Of a stretch of 64,000 nt of DNA, positions 1 to 10,924 are shown one piece after another; the first letter of the stretch is position 1, and every line of letters starts with the position of its first letter. The notes under the pieces were generated by a model. It was given only the letters and a program-made list of their open reading frames with translations. It was not told the origin of the DNA and did not search any database. Location: contig NC_090445.1 in the NCBI RefSeq assembly GCF_031143425.1, positions 1,581,842,049 to 1,581,906,048 of the forward strand. The letters run 5' to 3'. Origin of the DNA: Pleurodeles waltl. Taxonomy: Eukaryota; Chordata; Amphibia; Caudata; Salamandridae. Both the position numbers and the translations under genes were made by a program.

Positions 1-14
1 ACAATGTTCCTTTC

Positions 15-1975
15 TGTTAGAAATTGGGTCTCTAGTTGGCAGAGATATGCACTCTGTTGAGAGGGACCACAATCATAGTCAGGGTAAGTCAGATGCACAA
101 CCTAAATTAACTTGGGCTCACCCTCTGACAGCTTAGCACAGAGCAGTCAGGCTTAACTTAAGAGGCAATGTGTAAGGTATTTGTGAAACCGTTAAATTAC
201 AGTAACACAGTAAAAACACCACAAATAGACTCCACTGGGTAAAACAAGACCAAAATGACAAAAATCCAAATAGTAGATCCTGACATATGCAATTTAAAAG
301 ATTTAGGTGAAAATAGTGCATAAAAGCATAAAGCGACAAATGTGGTTATCTGGTCGCGCCAGACTGGGACAAAGTCAAGAGTTCAGGCTGACCACGATAG
401 AGCAGAGGCTGGCTAAAGGGACCGACTTGTGCCTGCTGAACAGTGTACCTTAAAGCTTGGTGCATGGTCTGAGTAGCATTGCTTTGCGAGCCTTCGCTGC
501 GGTTCCGGTGAGAACCACAGAGGGCAGAGCACCTTAGGCTCATTTCCAATGGTTCAGGATTGGGGTGGTAGCACTTGGCATGGTAGACTCACTGATGGCA
601 GAGTCCAGGCACAGGAGCAGGTTGGTTGGAAGACTTTTGTGTCCTTAAGGCTTTGGAAAAAAGGAGGGCATTCAACTGGCCCTTGGAGTCACTCTGAGTT
701 CTGGGTTGTAGAGATGCAGGTCCAGTCCTTCTCACTCCCAGGCACCAGGGCAGTAGGCACAGGTCAGCACAGCAAAGCAAGAGTCCATCAAAGTAGCAGT
801 CCAGAAGAGTGGCAGTCCTTTCAGCAGAGCAGCAGTCCTTCTTCCTGGCAGAGTATTCACAGGTACAGAGGTGTACTGAAGTGGTGGTGTCTGGCGTTCA
901 GTCTTTATACTTTAGTGCCTTGGTTCTGGAAGGTGGAAGATGCTTCTAGAGGCATAGCTTTGAAGTGCACAGATGCCCTGGCTCCCCTGTCCTGGCTCCA
1001 AGCTGGCTGGAGTGACAATACAGGGTTGTTAAGCCCTATTTTGGTTGACAGGACAAGCCTATTCAGGTGTAATTGAGAGAGTGCTAAGGTCTGCCCCCAA
1101 CAAGCAAATTAATGGCCCATTAAAGCCCATCAAGCCACACCTAATCTCACATTATGTGTGGCTGTCTAGAAGGAATACACAAGGCCCAGCCAGCACCCAC
1201 CCAAGATGTGTGTTGGAGACAGACAGCAAACACACAAGACTAAGAGCAGAAAAATGCCAACTTTCTAAAAGTGGCATTTTTAAAATTGTAATGATAAACT
1301 TGACTTTACCATTAAAGACGATTTGTCATTACAATTCCAGTGGTACTAAACATGACAGCTCTACCTCCTTCCAATTAGGAACTACACTTAATCAATGCAT
1401 GAAGGAATCCTTAATTGTATCTTTTGAGAAGGGTAGGCCTCACAGTAGTAAGAACCAAATTTGGGCGTTTTTCACTACTAAGACATGTAAAACTAAAAAG
1501 TATATGTCCTGCCTTTTACTCACACAGCACTGTGCCATACGGGCTACATAGGGCCTACATTAGGGGATTCTTATGTGTAATAAAAGGGAAGTTTATGGAT
1601 TGGCAAGAGGTTTTGATTGCCAGGTCACCATGGCAGTGAAACCACACATAAAGGATCTGCAACTGCAGGCATGTTTTAAGAGCTACTTAAGTAAGCGGCA
1701 CAATCAGTGCTGCAGGCCCAATGTTAGCATTTAATTTACAGGCTCTGGGCACATGGAGTGCACTTCACTAGGGACTTATAAGTAAATTAAATATGGCAGT
1801 TGTGGATAAGCCAATGTTACTATGTTTTAGAGTGCAGAGCACCTGCGCTTTAGCACTGGTAAGCAGTAGTAAAGTGCCCAATAGTCCTAAAGCCAACAAA
1901 AACGAATTCAGCAAAAAGTGGAGAGAAAAGGCAAAAGGTCTGGGAATGTCCCTGCAGAAAGAGCCAGGTCCAACA
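15..1975 (-). mobile_element. Solo LTR of a Ty3/gypsy-type retrotransposon
   Basis: The segment begins with TGTTAGAAA on the plus strand and ends with TCCAACA, an imperfect 7-bp terminal inverted repeat of the TG...CA type. Read on the minus strand it resembles long newt gypsy LTRs I remember: a run about slow decay of internal repeats near 'aatttacttataagtccc', a TATA-like TATAAAGACT near 905-912, and an end in ...CCCAATTTCTAACA. Neither flank carries a primer-binding site (TGG...) or a polypurine tract, so it looks like a solo LTR. I see no matching 4-6 bp target duplication (ctttc on the left, catgc on the right). The 175-residue open frame at 549-1076 has no protein-like features and is chance. 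Confidence 0.6.
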
Positions 1976-2770
1976 CATGCCAAACATGATGGAAATATTA
2001 TGTAAGCAACAAGAATCCTAGTGTTTGGATTGTTATATGCATGAGCTGTATATACTCATTATCATAGTTAAAGATCTCCCCTAATTAATAACCACATATC
2101 TCCAAATGAAAAGTTATATTCTTAAATATAATTCTTTAATGTTACAATATGTCCGTAGAAAAATATATCCAAGTCAACCACTCTAGTTCATACCTCATAA
2201 TATATCTCCAATATCGAGCAATCAAAACTACTCCTGTTAATGAGGAAATGTTGTCATTGCTTTGCATCCCATTAATAAATTGTGTTTGAATTATTATTAC
2301 AACCATTAGTAATTACACAATGTTGTCTCAAATTACTAGATTAAGTTCCACTACCGTATACATTTATGATGGTCATAACAGAAGAAATAGCGTGTGGCTT
2401 ATTATAAATTTGTATTGCTGAATGAGGCAAAATTGTGTTTTTTCATAAGAAAGTTTGGTAAGGATTTTAAACTGCGCATAAATGTTTTAATTCACATAAA
2501 CATAATGAATTATTTTTATGCATATTTATTATATCCCTGTAGCAGTTCCAAAGGAAAAAAATGTGTTGCCTTCATGATCGATGATGCTTTTGGCAACAAG
2601 TAAATTTGATCATAAGATGAATTTATAAATAAAGAATTGGCTATAAACCAAACTGAGGACCATGTTGAATTCTATTATACTTAAAATTGGAGATGAATGT
2701 GGAGGTTTGGACATAACAGGATTGCATCATACGAGCTTGTACATTATTTGTACATAATCACAGTGTATTA
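1976..2770. other. AT-rich DNA, nothing recognised
   Basis: About 0.8 kb of AT-rich sequence with no recognisable coding, RNA or repeat signature. The 69-codon frame at 2394-2603 is low-complexity chance. Confidence 0.5.
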
Positions 2771-4104
2771 TATAGGGGTGCTTTCAGCACCCAACATTGT
2801 AGACGCCCTGTGAAAGAGCTCAGCATCAAATCCGGCTGTAATCAGCCGGCACTGGCCACCATTGACCTCATGGGCTGGCGGGTGATGACTACCCTGGTGG
2901 TTGTGGCCCATTATTGATGTGCTGGTGGTTTGGGCACCCGGAGGGTGCTGTGCAGCCTGAGGTCTAGACCACCACCAGTCATGGTGTGCCAGGGACTGGC
3001 CTGGTGCCTGAGCCCATCCCGCTGGCCATGCGGGGGGTGAAAGCAGCCCTCCTTTGGCGGCTGCACCAGTGGCATAACAGCAGCCTCACTTTTGGGAGAG
3101 GCATGAGCTGGTGGTCACCTTGTGGGCCTTTTCCTTCCCACTCTGTGAGGCTCCCACTCCCAAGGAATGACACAGTAGTGCTTCTGAACGCACAGAGGGG
3201 GGAATAGGTGAGAGGGGCTGGGGGGCACTGGTTTGGGCCGCCTAAGTCAACACACAGGTGGCTGAGGGTAGCTACAAGCTCTATTGAACAAGGGGAGTGC
3301 ATGGTGGTGCTGCAGCCACACAGTCAATGGGCCAGTGGAGACAGGAGCCATGACCTTGGCGACCTGGGTCACCAGGGCACCAGTCATGATGGTGAAGGGC
3401 CCGGTGCAATAAAGTGCATACACAGTGGACTTCAGAACAGAACTGAGGAAAGTTTCAGTCTGGTGTGGTGCTGCCCTGTACCTAGACCCCTGTCATAGGA
3501 CCTGATGGTTGATGGATGCTGGTGGCGTCAATGGCAATCGTAACATACAGCCTCTCTGGAGAACAGTTGAGGCTGCGGGCATGGGTGATGGACTATACCA
3601 TGAGGTCCTGCTAGGTAACTGTGCTCTAGGCAGAACATATTGCTGCCACAGGACTTGATCTATGTGCCACATTACATTCCTGGCTGCTTGTGCTGCATGG
3701 AGCTAGATCGACTCGGAGTACTTGCAAGCGGGCCCAAGGTAGGAAGCATGACCTCCTTTACTCCCACCGGGCATCATAGCCAGAGCCAACACCTGGATGC
3801 CTCCTTTGGTACCATTCCTGCTCCTTAGGCCTCCCAGGCTGACCCTTGATTCCTGCGCTGGACATTATGAGGTGTCACAGATGACTTCACCTCCTGGGCT
3901 GCTTGTGCTGTGAGGCACTGCACTGGACCTTGCCACTTGCAAGCGGGCCCTCACTTACTGAGCTGCAACTTCTTCCTCTGGACGGCGATTAGGACCCCTG
4001 GCGGAGAAGGGGTAGCTGCGCTCTGGGACTCATCCTGATTGCCTGCACTCATTGGTGCTTCCCACAAGGACTTCGCAAACCACTGACTCTTTGAGCCAGC
4101 CCCC
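2771..4104 (+). mobile_element. Probable 5' region (UTR) of the L1 element
   Basis: Base composition switches sharply from AT-rich to GC-rich at about 2.77 kb and stays so up to the ORF1 remnant. The stretch has no long protein-like frame and sits directly upstream of L1 ORF1 in the right orientation, so I infer that it is the L1 5' untranslated or promoter region. The exact 5' end is not defined; no target duplication was found. Confidence 0.4.
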
Positions 4105-4788
4105 CTTTCATAGATGACAAATTAGACATATTCCTGGCAGCCATAGAAAAATCTCGGGTCTCACTGGAGATTAAAATCATCACGGTTGTGACCAACATCA
4201 CCCTCGTGGTGATGACCACCAAAAACGTACTGATAAGAGTCCACAATGTGGAACAGTTCTTGGCCACTCTTCGGCACAGGCGCACTACATACAGACCCAA
4301 CTAAACACACTATGTGATCGCTGTCGCTTGCCACAGGTGAGGGTGAAAAATGCTGAGGACCAGTGTTGCAGGAATAATGTCCGTGTATTGGACCTGTCTG
4401 AGAACATGGAGGGTCAGGACGCAGTAGCCTCCTAGGAGTCATGGTTCCATCGCATTGTCCCATCCTCCACACTGTTTGTCTCCATCGAACAAGCACATAA
4501 AGCGGCAGTGATGAGGTTCCCCACCCCACTCCACCCCCTGGAGTCCTGCCATGGCCACTTGTGGTTCACCACTACAAAGATCACAACCTCATCCTGAAAG
4601 AGGCCTGTAAACTTGACAACCTTACTGTGGATAATGCAAAAATAATGGTCTTTCTAGATTATACGCTGGTGGTGCAACATCAACTAAGTTCTTTCCTTGC
4701 TGTTAAGCATAGGCTCTGCGACTCGGGATGCCAGGAAGCATGTGCTCTGCAGATACCACATTCACCCGACCTGAAGCAGGTGATATAA
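4105..4788 (+). pseudogene. L1 ORF1 protein remnant (RNA-binding chaperone)
   Basis: L1 ORF1p is a trimeric coiled-coil RNA chaperone that coats L1 RNA. The remnant is in several frames. At 4109-4300 the frame reads KLDIFLAAIEKSR, matching the start of the coiled-coil region of amphibian L1 ORF1p. At 4355-4440 traces of the RRM region are visible (RNNVRVLDLSENMEGQD). At 4561-4788 the C-terminal domain is well preserved: YKDHNLILKEACK, then AKIMVFLDYTLVVQHQ and SSFLAVKHRL. This matches the usual 'fkDrd.iLreArk ... vmifpDyt..vq..R..f' block of the family. Several stops (for example the TAG near 4432) and frame changes make it non-functional. The family assignment is from motif recognition; I am confident of L1, less so of exact boundaries. 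Confidence 0.8.
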
Positions 4789-5607
4789 AAGCAGAAACTG
4801 TCCTTACAGGCAAATCCAACTCAGCCCTCGGAGTCGGAGGGCGATGGTTCCTGGTCCATCAATGATGACGGCTCCTCAAAATCCTGCCCTCTCAGGCTCA
4901 GTTCCACACGCTGCCCGTGTGACCCCCTCAGACAGCAGATGGCATCCTTTGAACTTCATTAGACACTAACTTACATTTATGACATCCTTGTTATCAATCT
5001 GTTATTGACACTATATATGATGTTTGTTTTAAAGGGGATTTAATGTGGCTTCTGATGACTTGGGTCGTTCTTAACACTTCTGATTCTTCACTTTGCATAG
5101 CCCCTGCCACATCATATACTTGCTCGACTTCAGAATGTGCTGCTCCTGGGTGCTGGGGGACCCACTCCGCTGTTGTGCATCACTCACGGGTGGTGCTCGC
5201 TGACTGCACCCCATTGGGCTATGTCACCATAGATGTGCTTTTTCCATTAGCATGGCCGGCACCTTAACTCCTGTTCATTGTGGTGCTGGCAGTCTCAGCT
5301 GTGTTCCCCGGCTGCCTTCTCCCTCCTGCCTGCTCCTACGCTGCTGAGAGTTGTCCCTGCTGGGTGGACTTGCTTGTTGATAGGCACCTCCCCCTGGTTG
5401 GATTGCAGTGCCCGTGACTAGCTTATGCTCTTGCACTGTTAATGGGGTGGCGATAGCTCACTGCCCCTGTGGGGGTCTTGAGGCCATTGGTCTGGGGGCT
5501 CCTGCTGTCCCAGGGGTCAAACTAATGAATGCATCTTGTAGCCGGCTCCTCGTTAGTCCATGACGGGGGCCTGGTATGCAGCCTTCTACCTGGAATTTAA
5601 ACACTGA
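4789..5607 (+). mobile_element. L1 spacer between ORF1 and ORF2, first part
   Basis: This stretch lies between the ORF1 remnant and the foldback insertion. It contains no convincing protein; the frame at 5043-5267 is not recognisable. By position it is the spacer between L1 ORF1 and ORF2. Confidence 0.4.
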
Positions 5608-5763
5608 GGCCTGTATTTATACTTTTTTAGCGCTGCATTTGCACCGCTTTTTGATGCAAAAACGGTGCAAACCTGCAAAATACAATCGTATTTTGCAGGT
5701 TTGCGCCGCTTTTGCGTCAAAAAATGATGCAAATGCGGCGCTAAAAAAGTATAAATATGGGCC
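5608..5763. mobile_element. 156-bp foldback MITE, 3-bp target duplication TGA
   Basis: The two ends are inverted copies: GGCCTGTATTTATACTTTTT on the left and the complement of ...AAAAAGTATAAATATGGGCC on the right. The interior is also an inverted repeat, centred near 5690 (aaatacaatcgtatttt), so almost the whole element can form one long hairpin. The trinucleotide TGA is present at 5605-5607 and 5764-5766, as expected for a PIF/Harbinger-type insertion. It lies in the L1 spacer, so it inserted after the L1. It is non-coding. Confidence 0.85.
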
Positions 5764-6086
5764 TGATTTTTCTGCCCCGGCTTAGGGGCCATTCGTATAA
5801 TAAAGGCAGATGCCTCACAATGTTTCAACACAGAGGATTTACTGTGACCATATGCGCCATATGCTGCCACATGCCCCCTTGTTGGTAGGCCTCTCCTGGT
5901 GCCTTCAGTTCATAAGTTTGTGTGAAACATGTTGCACCTCCTACCTCCATGGTATTTTGAGTTTACTTTCATTGATTTATACTGGTACTCTGTTGCTACC
6001 CGCACTGGTCTCTATACCATAACAGCAGGAAGACTCCACAACACTTACTTCAATCACGCTAGAAACACTCTCTCACACATTCTCTC
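5764..6086 (+). mobile_element. L1 spacer between ORF1 and ORF2, second part
   Basis: Non-coding continuation of the L1 spacer after the foldback insertion. Nothing else is recognisable. Confidence 0.35.
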
Positions 6087-7262
6087 ATGATGGTTACCAC
6101 TAACATACCCACCTGGAACTTTCGGGCATGCAAAGCCCTTCCAGCAGATTTGCAGTGTACTTTTAGTTGTGCTGCTGAACAACACATATAACTTTACTGC
6201 AGGAATCCCATATTACTCAGGCAGAGGCTGCAAGGTTACAGGAGCACTGCTGTGGGCAAGTGTACTCCACTAACTACTCCACGTATGCCTGCGGTGTACT
6301 AGTGTGGATTAGAGCTGGGGTCCTTTCATTGCAGACATCACGATCATAGACCTAAAGTACGTATTTATCGAGGGCCACCTAGAAGGCTGTCATATATTGA
6401 TTGGAGCTATATATATCTCCAACTCTGAGCAAACAGCGTTTCTGGACACTCTGTCAGTGATTCTGTTGTGATGGAGTGGGTGCCTTTGGCTGCTGGAAGG
6501 GGACTTCAACAGCATCCTCCGGGTGGATCTGGACCACTCCTTCCCTCCTCTTCTTACATCCAATGCGCTTGTGCTGTCCAGCTGGCTGACTCACTGACAA
6601 CTACTTAACATATGGTGCCAGTGTAATGCCTTTGTGAAGGTATACTTCTTTTACTCCCATGCCCATGACCTTTATGTCTGCATGGATTGCCTGGTCAACA
6701 CCCATAATCTAGTCCCCCATGTCATTCACATAGACTATCTCGGCAGAGCTCACTCCAACCTGTGCTTAAGCTGGGATCACAGTTCTCCTCCTGTTCCCAC
6801 ATGGCGGCTGCAGCCTGCAGCATTGGAAGATCCTTCTTTTCGTGCTTCCCTTGACAGTAGCATCATAGAATATTTGACCTGAAAGCAAACAAAGTTACCT
6901 CTTGCTCACTGGTCTTTAAGGAGGCCACAGGAGGCCACTGCCTGGCCAATGGCTGGAACATGCGCTAACAACTGAACCGCAAAATTACAGACATAGAAAG
7001 CGCTTTGATGGGTTACGAGATACAGGCGTGATCATCTACCGAAAGGAGGGAAACGCCTAGCCCGAATACAACAAGAACATGCTGAACTGATGAAAAGGGT
7101 GTGCTGCCTCAACTTAACGGTCCGCTCTGCCAGGACACATGGGAGGCCGACAGATCAGGGCGTTACTTGCCTGGACCATCTGCCAAAAGCAGACTCAGCT
7201 CCCTATGCTAGCCCTAGGCGCTGGGTCTGGAACTCTTCGGGACATACATACGTGACACTCTT
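6087..7262 (+). pseudogene. L1 ORF2, 5' part: AP-type endonuclease and linker
   Basis: ORF2p nicks target DNA with an apurinic-type endonuclease and then reverse-transcribes L1 RNA. The first ATG at 6087 is followed by a diverged start (WNFRACKAL). Frame-jumping pieces then match the endonuclease: QVYSTNYSTYACGVLVWIRAG (about 6257-6315), ADITIIDLKYVF (about 6333), LIGAIYISNSEQTAFLDTL (about 6395-6453) and GDFNSILRVDLDHSF (about 6499). The last of these is the GDFN motif before the catalytic Asp/His end. PVPTWRLQPAALEDPSFR (about 6795-6848) is the linker after the endonuclease, and QDTWEADRSGRYLAW (about 7132) is further linker. Many stops and frameshifts are present. The frame stops abruptly at the Ngaro insertion and resumes at about 13.87 kb. 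Confidence 0.85.
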
Positions 7263-7608
7263 TGTTGGTGTAAAAGGTAATTTATTTTAGGACAGGGGTT
7301 AAACACAAACATCACTTAACATTTAACTGTATATCGTCCTTTTAAACCAGACCTTAACTTTTACAAATTCCTTTGCCTTCATTCTCTCCTCAAATAGCTC
7401 CCTTCAATTCTCCTACCGTATACGCTCCCCTATTCCTCCCATGCCTTCCTTGCTTGTAGCCGACCCCCCCGCTCTCATCCTTCACCTCCTTGTTTTTCCC
7501 CCTGGAAGGGTGGACAAGCCCGCATCTGGCTCTCCACCCTCCCCCATCTCCTGCCATCCAGTGAAACCCATGAGGCCCCACCCCAAGGAAAAACAAACCG
7601 ATTCGGCT

Positions 7609-8313
7609 TCAACCCGTGTCTTTGCCTATTTTTTTATTTATTTTTTGTGTTCTGATCCACAAATTTACTCCCCATACACTTTCTAACATTAACCTTAGCT
7701 CTGTTAGATAGTACGCATTTCCTATCTGTGACAAATGAACCCCGTCATCTCGGAACAAAGCCTTCTCCTGCTCTTTTATGTCCCCGTGCCTTAAAACCTT
7801 GATCCCTTGGGCCCAGCAGAAAACTCTCATGGCTCTGTTCAACTTTTTTCGAGCCCGCTCGATGGCTCCATGATTGAGTGCCCCTCTCCATGCCCTTCTT
7901 GGCACGAATTCCGTCCATACCAGGCATGTCCCGCATAGTTTCTGTTTCAAAAGTTCCAAATCCCTCTGCATCAGTTGTATCAAAGTGAGCCCCGATAGCT
8001 TCACTAAATCATTTTCCCCAAGATGAATCAATAACAGGTCTGGGCATCCCCACTGCGGCAAGTTACCCGTGATAAATGGGAGCAGGCTCCCCCACCTCAT
8101 ACCACTCTTGCCCCACCAACGCACTTCATGGTGTCTGCTGGGCAGTCCCAATGATCTGCCGTAAATTTGCTTCTCTGCAAATTTCGCCACCCAATGAACG
8201 AACGAATGGCCGACCAACCAGGTCGTCATCTTGTCTTTCTGCGGCCCAGCCACACATCCTGCAAAGAAAAAACATTGTAAAAACTGTATTAGTGAGCTAA
8301 ACCCCCTCCCCAC
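7609..8313 (-). CDS. SGNH/GDSL-type hydrolase domain of the Ngaro element
   Basis: An open frame of 234 codons, uninterrupted in this copy. SGNH hydrolases are esterases or lipases with a Ser-Asp-His triad; their role in Ngaro elements is not known. Three family blocks are visible: block I as VGHSFVHW (about residue 34, codons near 8191-8212), with the serine as candidate nucleophile; block III as LLIHLGENDLV (G-x-N-D), about residue 96; and block V as FRDDGVHLSQIGNAYY (D-x-x-H), near 7727-7750, supplying the catalytic Asp and His. The better start is probably the ATG at 8229 (MTTWLVGHSF), giving about 206 residues; upstream residues look like read-through from the recombinase frame. It is the last gene of the element, 19 bp after the recombinase frame. 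It is the only gene of the element with no visible lesion. Confidence 0.82.
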   Translation of the reverse strand: MGRGFSSLIQFLQCFFFAGCVAGPQKDKMTTWLVGHSFVHWVAKFAEKQIYGRSLGLPSRHHEVRWWGKSGMRWGSLLPFITGNLPQWGCPDLLLIHLGENDLVKLSGLTLIQLMQRDLELLKQKLCGTCLVWTEFVPRRAWRGALNHGAIERARKKLNRAMRVFCWAQGIKVLRHGDIKEQEKALFRDDGVHLSQIGNAYYLTELRLMLESVWGVNLWIRTQKINKKIGKDTG

Positions 8314-8331
8314 CCTCCAGTTTTGTTCTCT

Positions 8332-9302
8332 TCAAGGCCTGACATACCGCTCGCAGCACCTAGACTTCCATCTCCCTATGGACTTGATCTTAGCCCAATC
8401 CCAACCCAAATGGGCTGCCGCAGTCGCTGCGCCAATCCTGAATGAATGTGTTCCATAATCCCCTGCACGCCGCCCTATCCTTCCAAGTGCCATCCTCATA
8501 ACTTGTAACAGCTGATAACTAGTCAGCTTTTTCCCTGATGCATGCATAAAAACGCCTGAGTCACCTGCCCCCCGCCACCTGGCCTTGAAACTAATCCATT
8601 CTGCTACCGGGCAAGCTACTTCCACGCCCCCTTTTTCCAGCCATATCCACTTGCCCTTACCCAGCTGATCCGTCTTTGACCATCTGAGCCATATCCCTAA
8701 CCTGTCCCTATGCATGCACACCTTCTTCCTCCTTACCCCAGTTTCTTTCCCCACCCCCAACAACTCAGACACTCGAAAAGCTCCAAAGAACATCCACAAC
8801 ATACACAACGGAATAAACACACCTCGTACTCATCCGTACAACAAACTGGTAACACCTGCACAATCTCTAACAGTATTTCAAACGTAATGGGTTCTCTTGC
8901 TGGTTTATCCCCACTGGCCCTAACCCTGCTCCAGCCCTTCAACATTTTACCCAACAAATCATTGTGCGCTGGGTCATAACCAAAAAAGAGTTTCCCGTAA
9001 AAAGAAACGCCTGCCAGTTTTCCCCCAATTGTAGCAGGAGATAAACCCTCCCTGATCAGAAAAAGCACGAAACGTCTGGTCCGTGCTTCAAGCGTTCGCA
9101 GGCTTTGCGCCCAAAAGTTGCCCCCAAACTGCTCAAAAGATTGAAACTCCAACCATGCAAGTCTGTAATTTTGCAGCATAGCTACAGCTAATGACATCTC
9201 CACTAGCCCCGTGATCATCATGCCCCCCATTCCCAAATGTCTGCCGGGACCACAGTCTTGTTCCGTTCCGCTCCAGGTGCCAATTCGCGAAAACGCAGCC
9301 AC
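8332..9302 (-). pseudogene. Tyrosine recombinase of the Ngaro element
   Basis: This enzyme inserts the retrotransposon cDNA by site-specific recombination instead of by an integrase. The N-terminal SAM-like domain is in the frame at 8733-9302 (motifs LREGLSPATIGGKLAGVSFYGK-like and LLGKMLKGWSRV). A frameshift near 8.8 kb moves the catalytic domain to the frame at 8332-8820. There the family residues are GAFRVSELLG (first Arg), HSFRIGAATAAA (His-x-x-Arg, about 8432-8452), SIGRWKS (Trp/His position) and a terminal RYVRP with the nucleophile Tyr (about 8335-8355). All tetrad positions are visible, but the frameshift breaks the enzyme. Length and order fit Ngaro recombinases. Confidence 0.85.
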
Positions 9303-9816
9303 TGGGAACGAGATAGGGAGTCTGCAATCTTGTTGTGAACCCCCGGTATATGTGCAGCTTTAAAAATACCATTCAAAGATAAACATAAAAGCATGAACTG
9401 CCGCAACAAGCGCAAAACTCTGAGGTCCCTTGCTCTCTGACCAACTCTTGCCTGTTGACCAACTCTACCACCGCCATGTTGTCTACTTGAAAGATCACTG
9501 TCCTGTTGGCTAACTCCTGTCCCCATACTGCCAGCGCCACTAATAGGGGAAAAAACTCCAGAAACGCGATGCTTCTCCCCTGCTGCAGCCAAGATGCAGG
9601 CCATGTCTCCGCACACCACCTCCCATCCCAATATAAGCCAAAACCCGACGCTCCTGCCGCATCCGAGAAAATTTGGACCTGCCACACCGTGTCCGACTCA
9701 CCAAAAGACATCGGTACTCCATTGAAATTTTTCAAAAAGATCTCCCATATTCTAATGTCCTCTCGTAATGTCAAGTAAACTCGTATCCTATGGTGTGGAA
9801 GTACTGCATCTGACAT
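9218..9816 (-). pseudogene. RNase H domain of the Ngaro element
   Basis: RNase H degrades the RNA strand of the RNA-DNA hybrid during reverse transcription. In the frame at 9373-9816 the first acidic residue is in QIFSDAAGASGFGLYW, the second in RSIAFLEFFPLLVAL (Glu) and the third in VIFQVDNMAVVELVN (Asp). After a frameshift near 9.4-9.45 kb the remaining block is in the frame ending at 9218: AAHIPGVHNKIADSLSR, containing the His and Asp of the final motif. This order (SD, E, D-N, HIPG..N..AD.LSR) is typical of the DIRS/Ngaro RNase H. It follows the RT directly and overlaps its frame end by about 45 bp, as expected for a single RT-RH polyprotein with indels. Confidence 0.85.
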
Positions 9817-10924
9817 GGAAAGTCCCAGGTGCCTACAAAAGGCCGACCTCCCCTTACTACCCTACACGCGAAATTGAGGTAACCTAACAGCTTTGGAGCC
9901 GTCCGCAGATCTATTTTACGCAAAGTGTGCACCAATGCTAAGAAATACAGTATCTCCCCCACTTTCGCCGCTGGCAATCTAGCGACCAATTCTCTTGCAT
10001 CCAGCTCGATACCCAAAAAGGTCAAGATCGGCATTGGCCCTTCTGTTTTCTCTGGGGCCAGAGGTACACCTGCCTGTTGCGCTAGCCTCTGAAAAGTGTC
10101 CAGAGCCCGCCCACACGCCCCGGATGCAGCTGTTCCTACGAATAAGAAATCATCCAGGTAATGAGTCACCCACCTATGACCACTCGTTCTCACAAAGACC
10201 CACTGTAAGAAAGTGCTGAAGGTCTCAAAAAGCGCGCATGATATCGCGCAGCCCATGGGCAGAACCCTGTCCATGTAAATTTTGCCATCCAGCTGCATGA
10301 CCAAAAGGTCAAAATCTCTGGATGAATAGGAAGCAATCTAAAAGCTGATTGAATATCGCATTTTGCCATTTCCGCCATCCTCCCGCACCTTAGGACTAAC
10401 TTTATTGCATCATCGACTGACGCGTAAATTACTTTGGAGTCGTCTTGGGCAATGAAATCATTAACTGACGCACCTTCGGGCCATGACAAGTGGTGAATCA
10501 AACGAAACTCTCCCTGCGCCTTTTTGAGTACCACTCCCAAAGGGGATGTCATCAGAGAATCACTTGGCCACTCGGAAAAAGGGCCTGCTATTCTGCCTAG
10601 GCCCACTTCCTTTGCTAATTTGTCGCGCACTATCTGGGGCCGTTCTTTGGCTGACCGCAAATTGTCAGCCCATATCCTTTTCCGGGGACCTTGGTAAACT
10701 ATTCTAAAACCTTCTCGAAAACCCCATTCCAGTAAACGCGCTTTGTCCGTATCTGGGTAAATGCGCAACCAAGGCAGCAGAAATTCCAGTCTAACTGGTG
10801 TAGGACCCCTTTGGTGCAGGAGCGCCATGAGCTCCCCTCCCTCTCGAAGCTCTCCACTGTTCTGCTGGGCTGGACAGAGAGAAACATTGAATGACTGGAT
10901 GTTCGGCCCCCGCACTTGGAGCAA
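9771..10924 (-). pseudogene. Reverse transcriptase of the Ngaro element
   Basis: The polymerase domain of the element. The frame at 10190-10924 holds the fingers: RIAGPFSEWPSDSLMTSPLG, then GEFRLIHHLSWPEG (motif 2-like) and MAKCDIQSAFRLLPIHPE (motif A, with the first catalytic Asp). A one-base frameshift near 10.315 kb separates this from the frame at 9771-10304, which carries LPMGCAISCALFETFS (motif B) and THYLDDFLFVG (motif C, YLDD catalytic pair at about 10149-10160). Thumb sequence LTFLGIELDARE and a connection segment follow. YLDD with this motif A is characteristic of DIRS-order elements. Apart from the frameshift, the domain is nearly complete. Confidence 0.88.

Noticed and set aside
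549..1076. 175-codon plus-strand open frame
   Set aside because: Lies inside the LTR, has Ser/Trp-rich non-protein-like composition and no motif.
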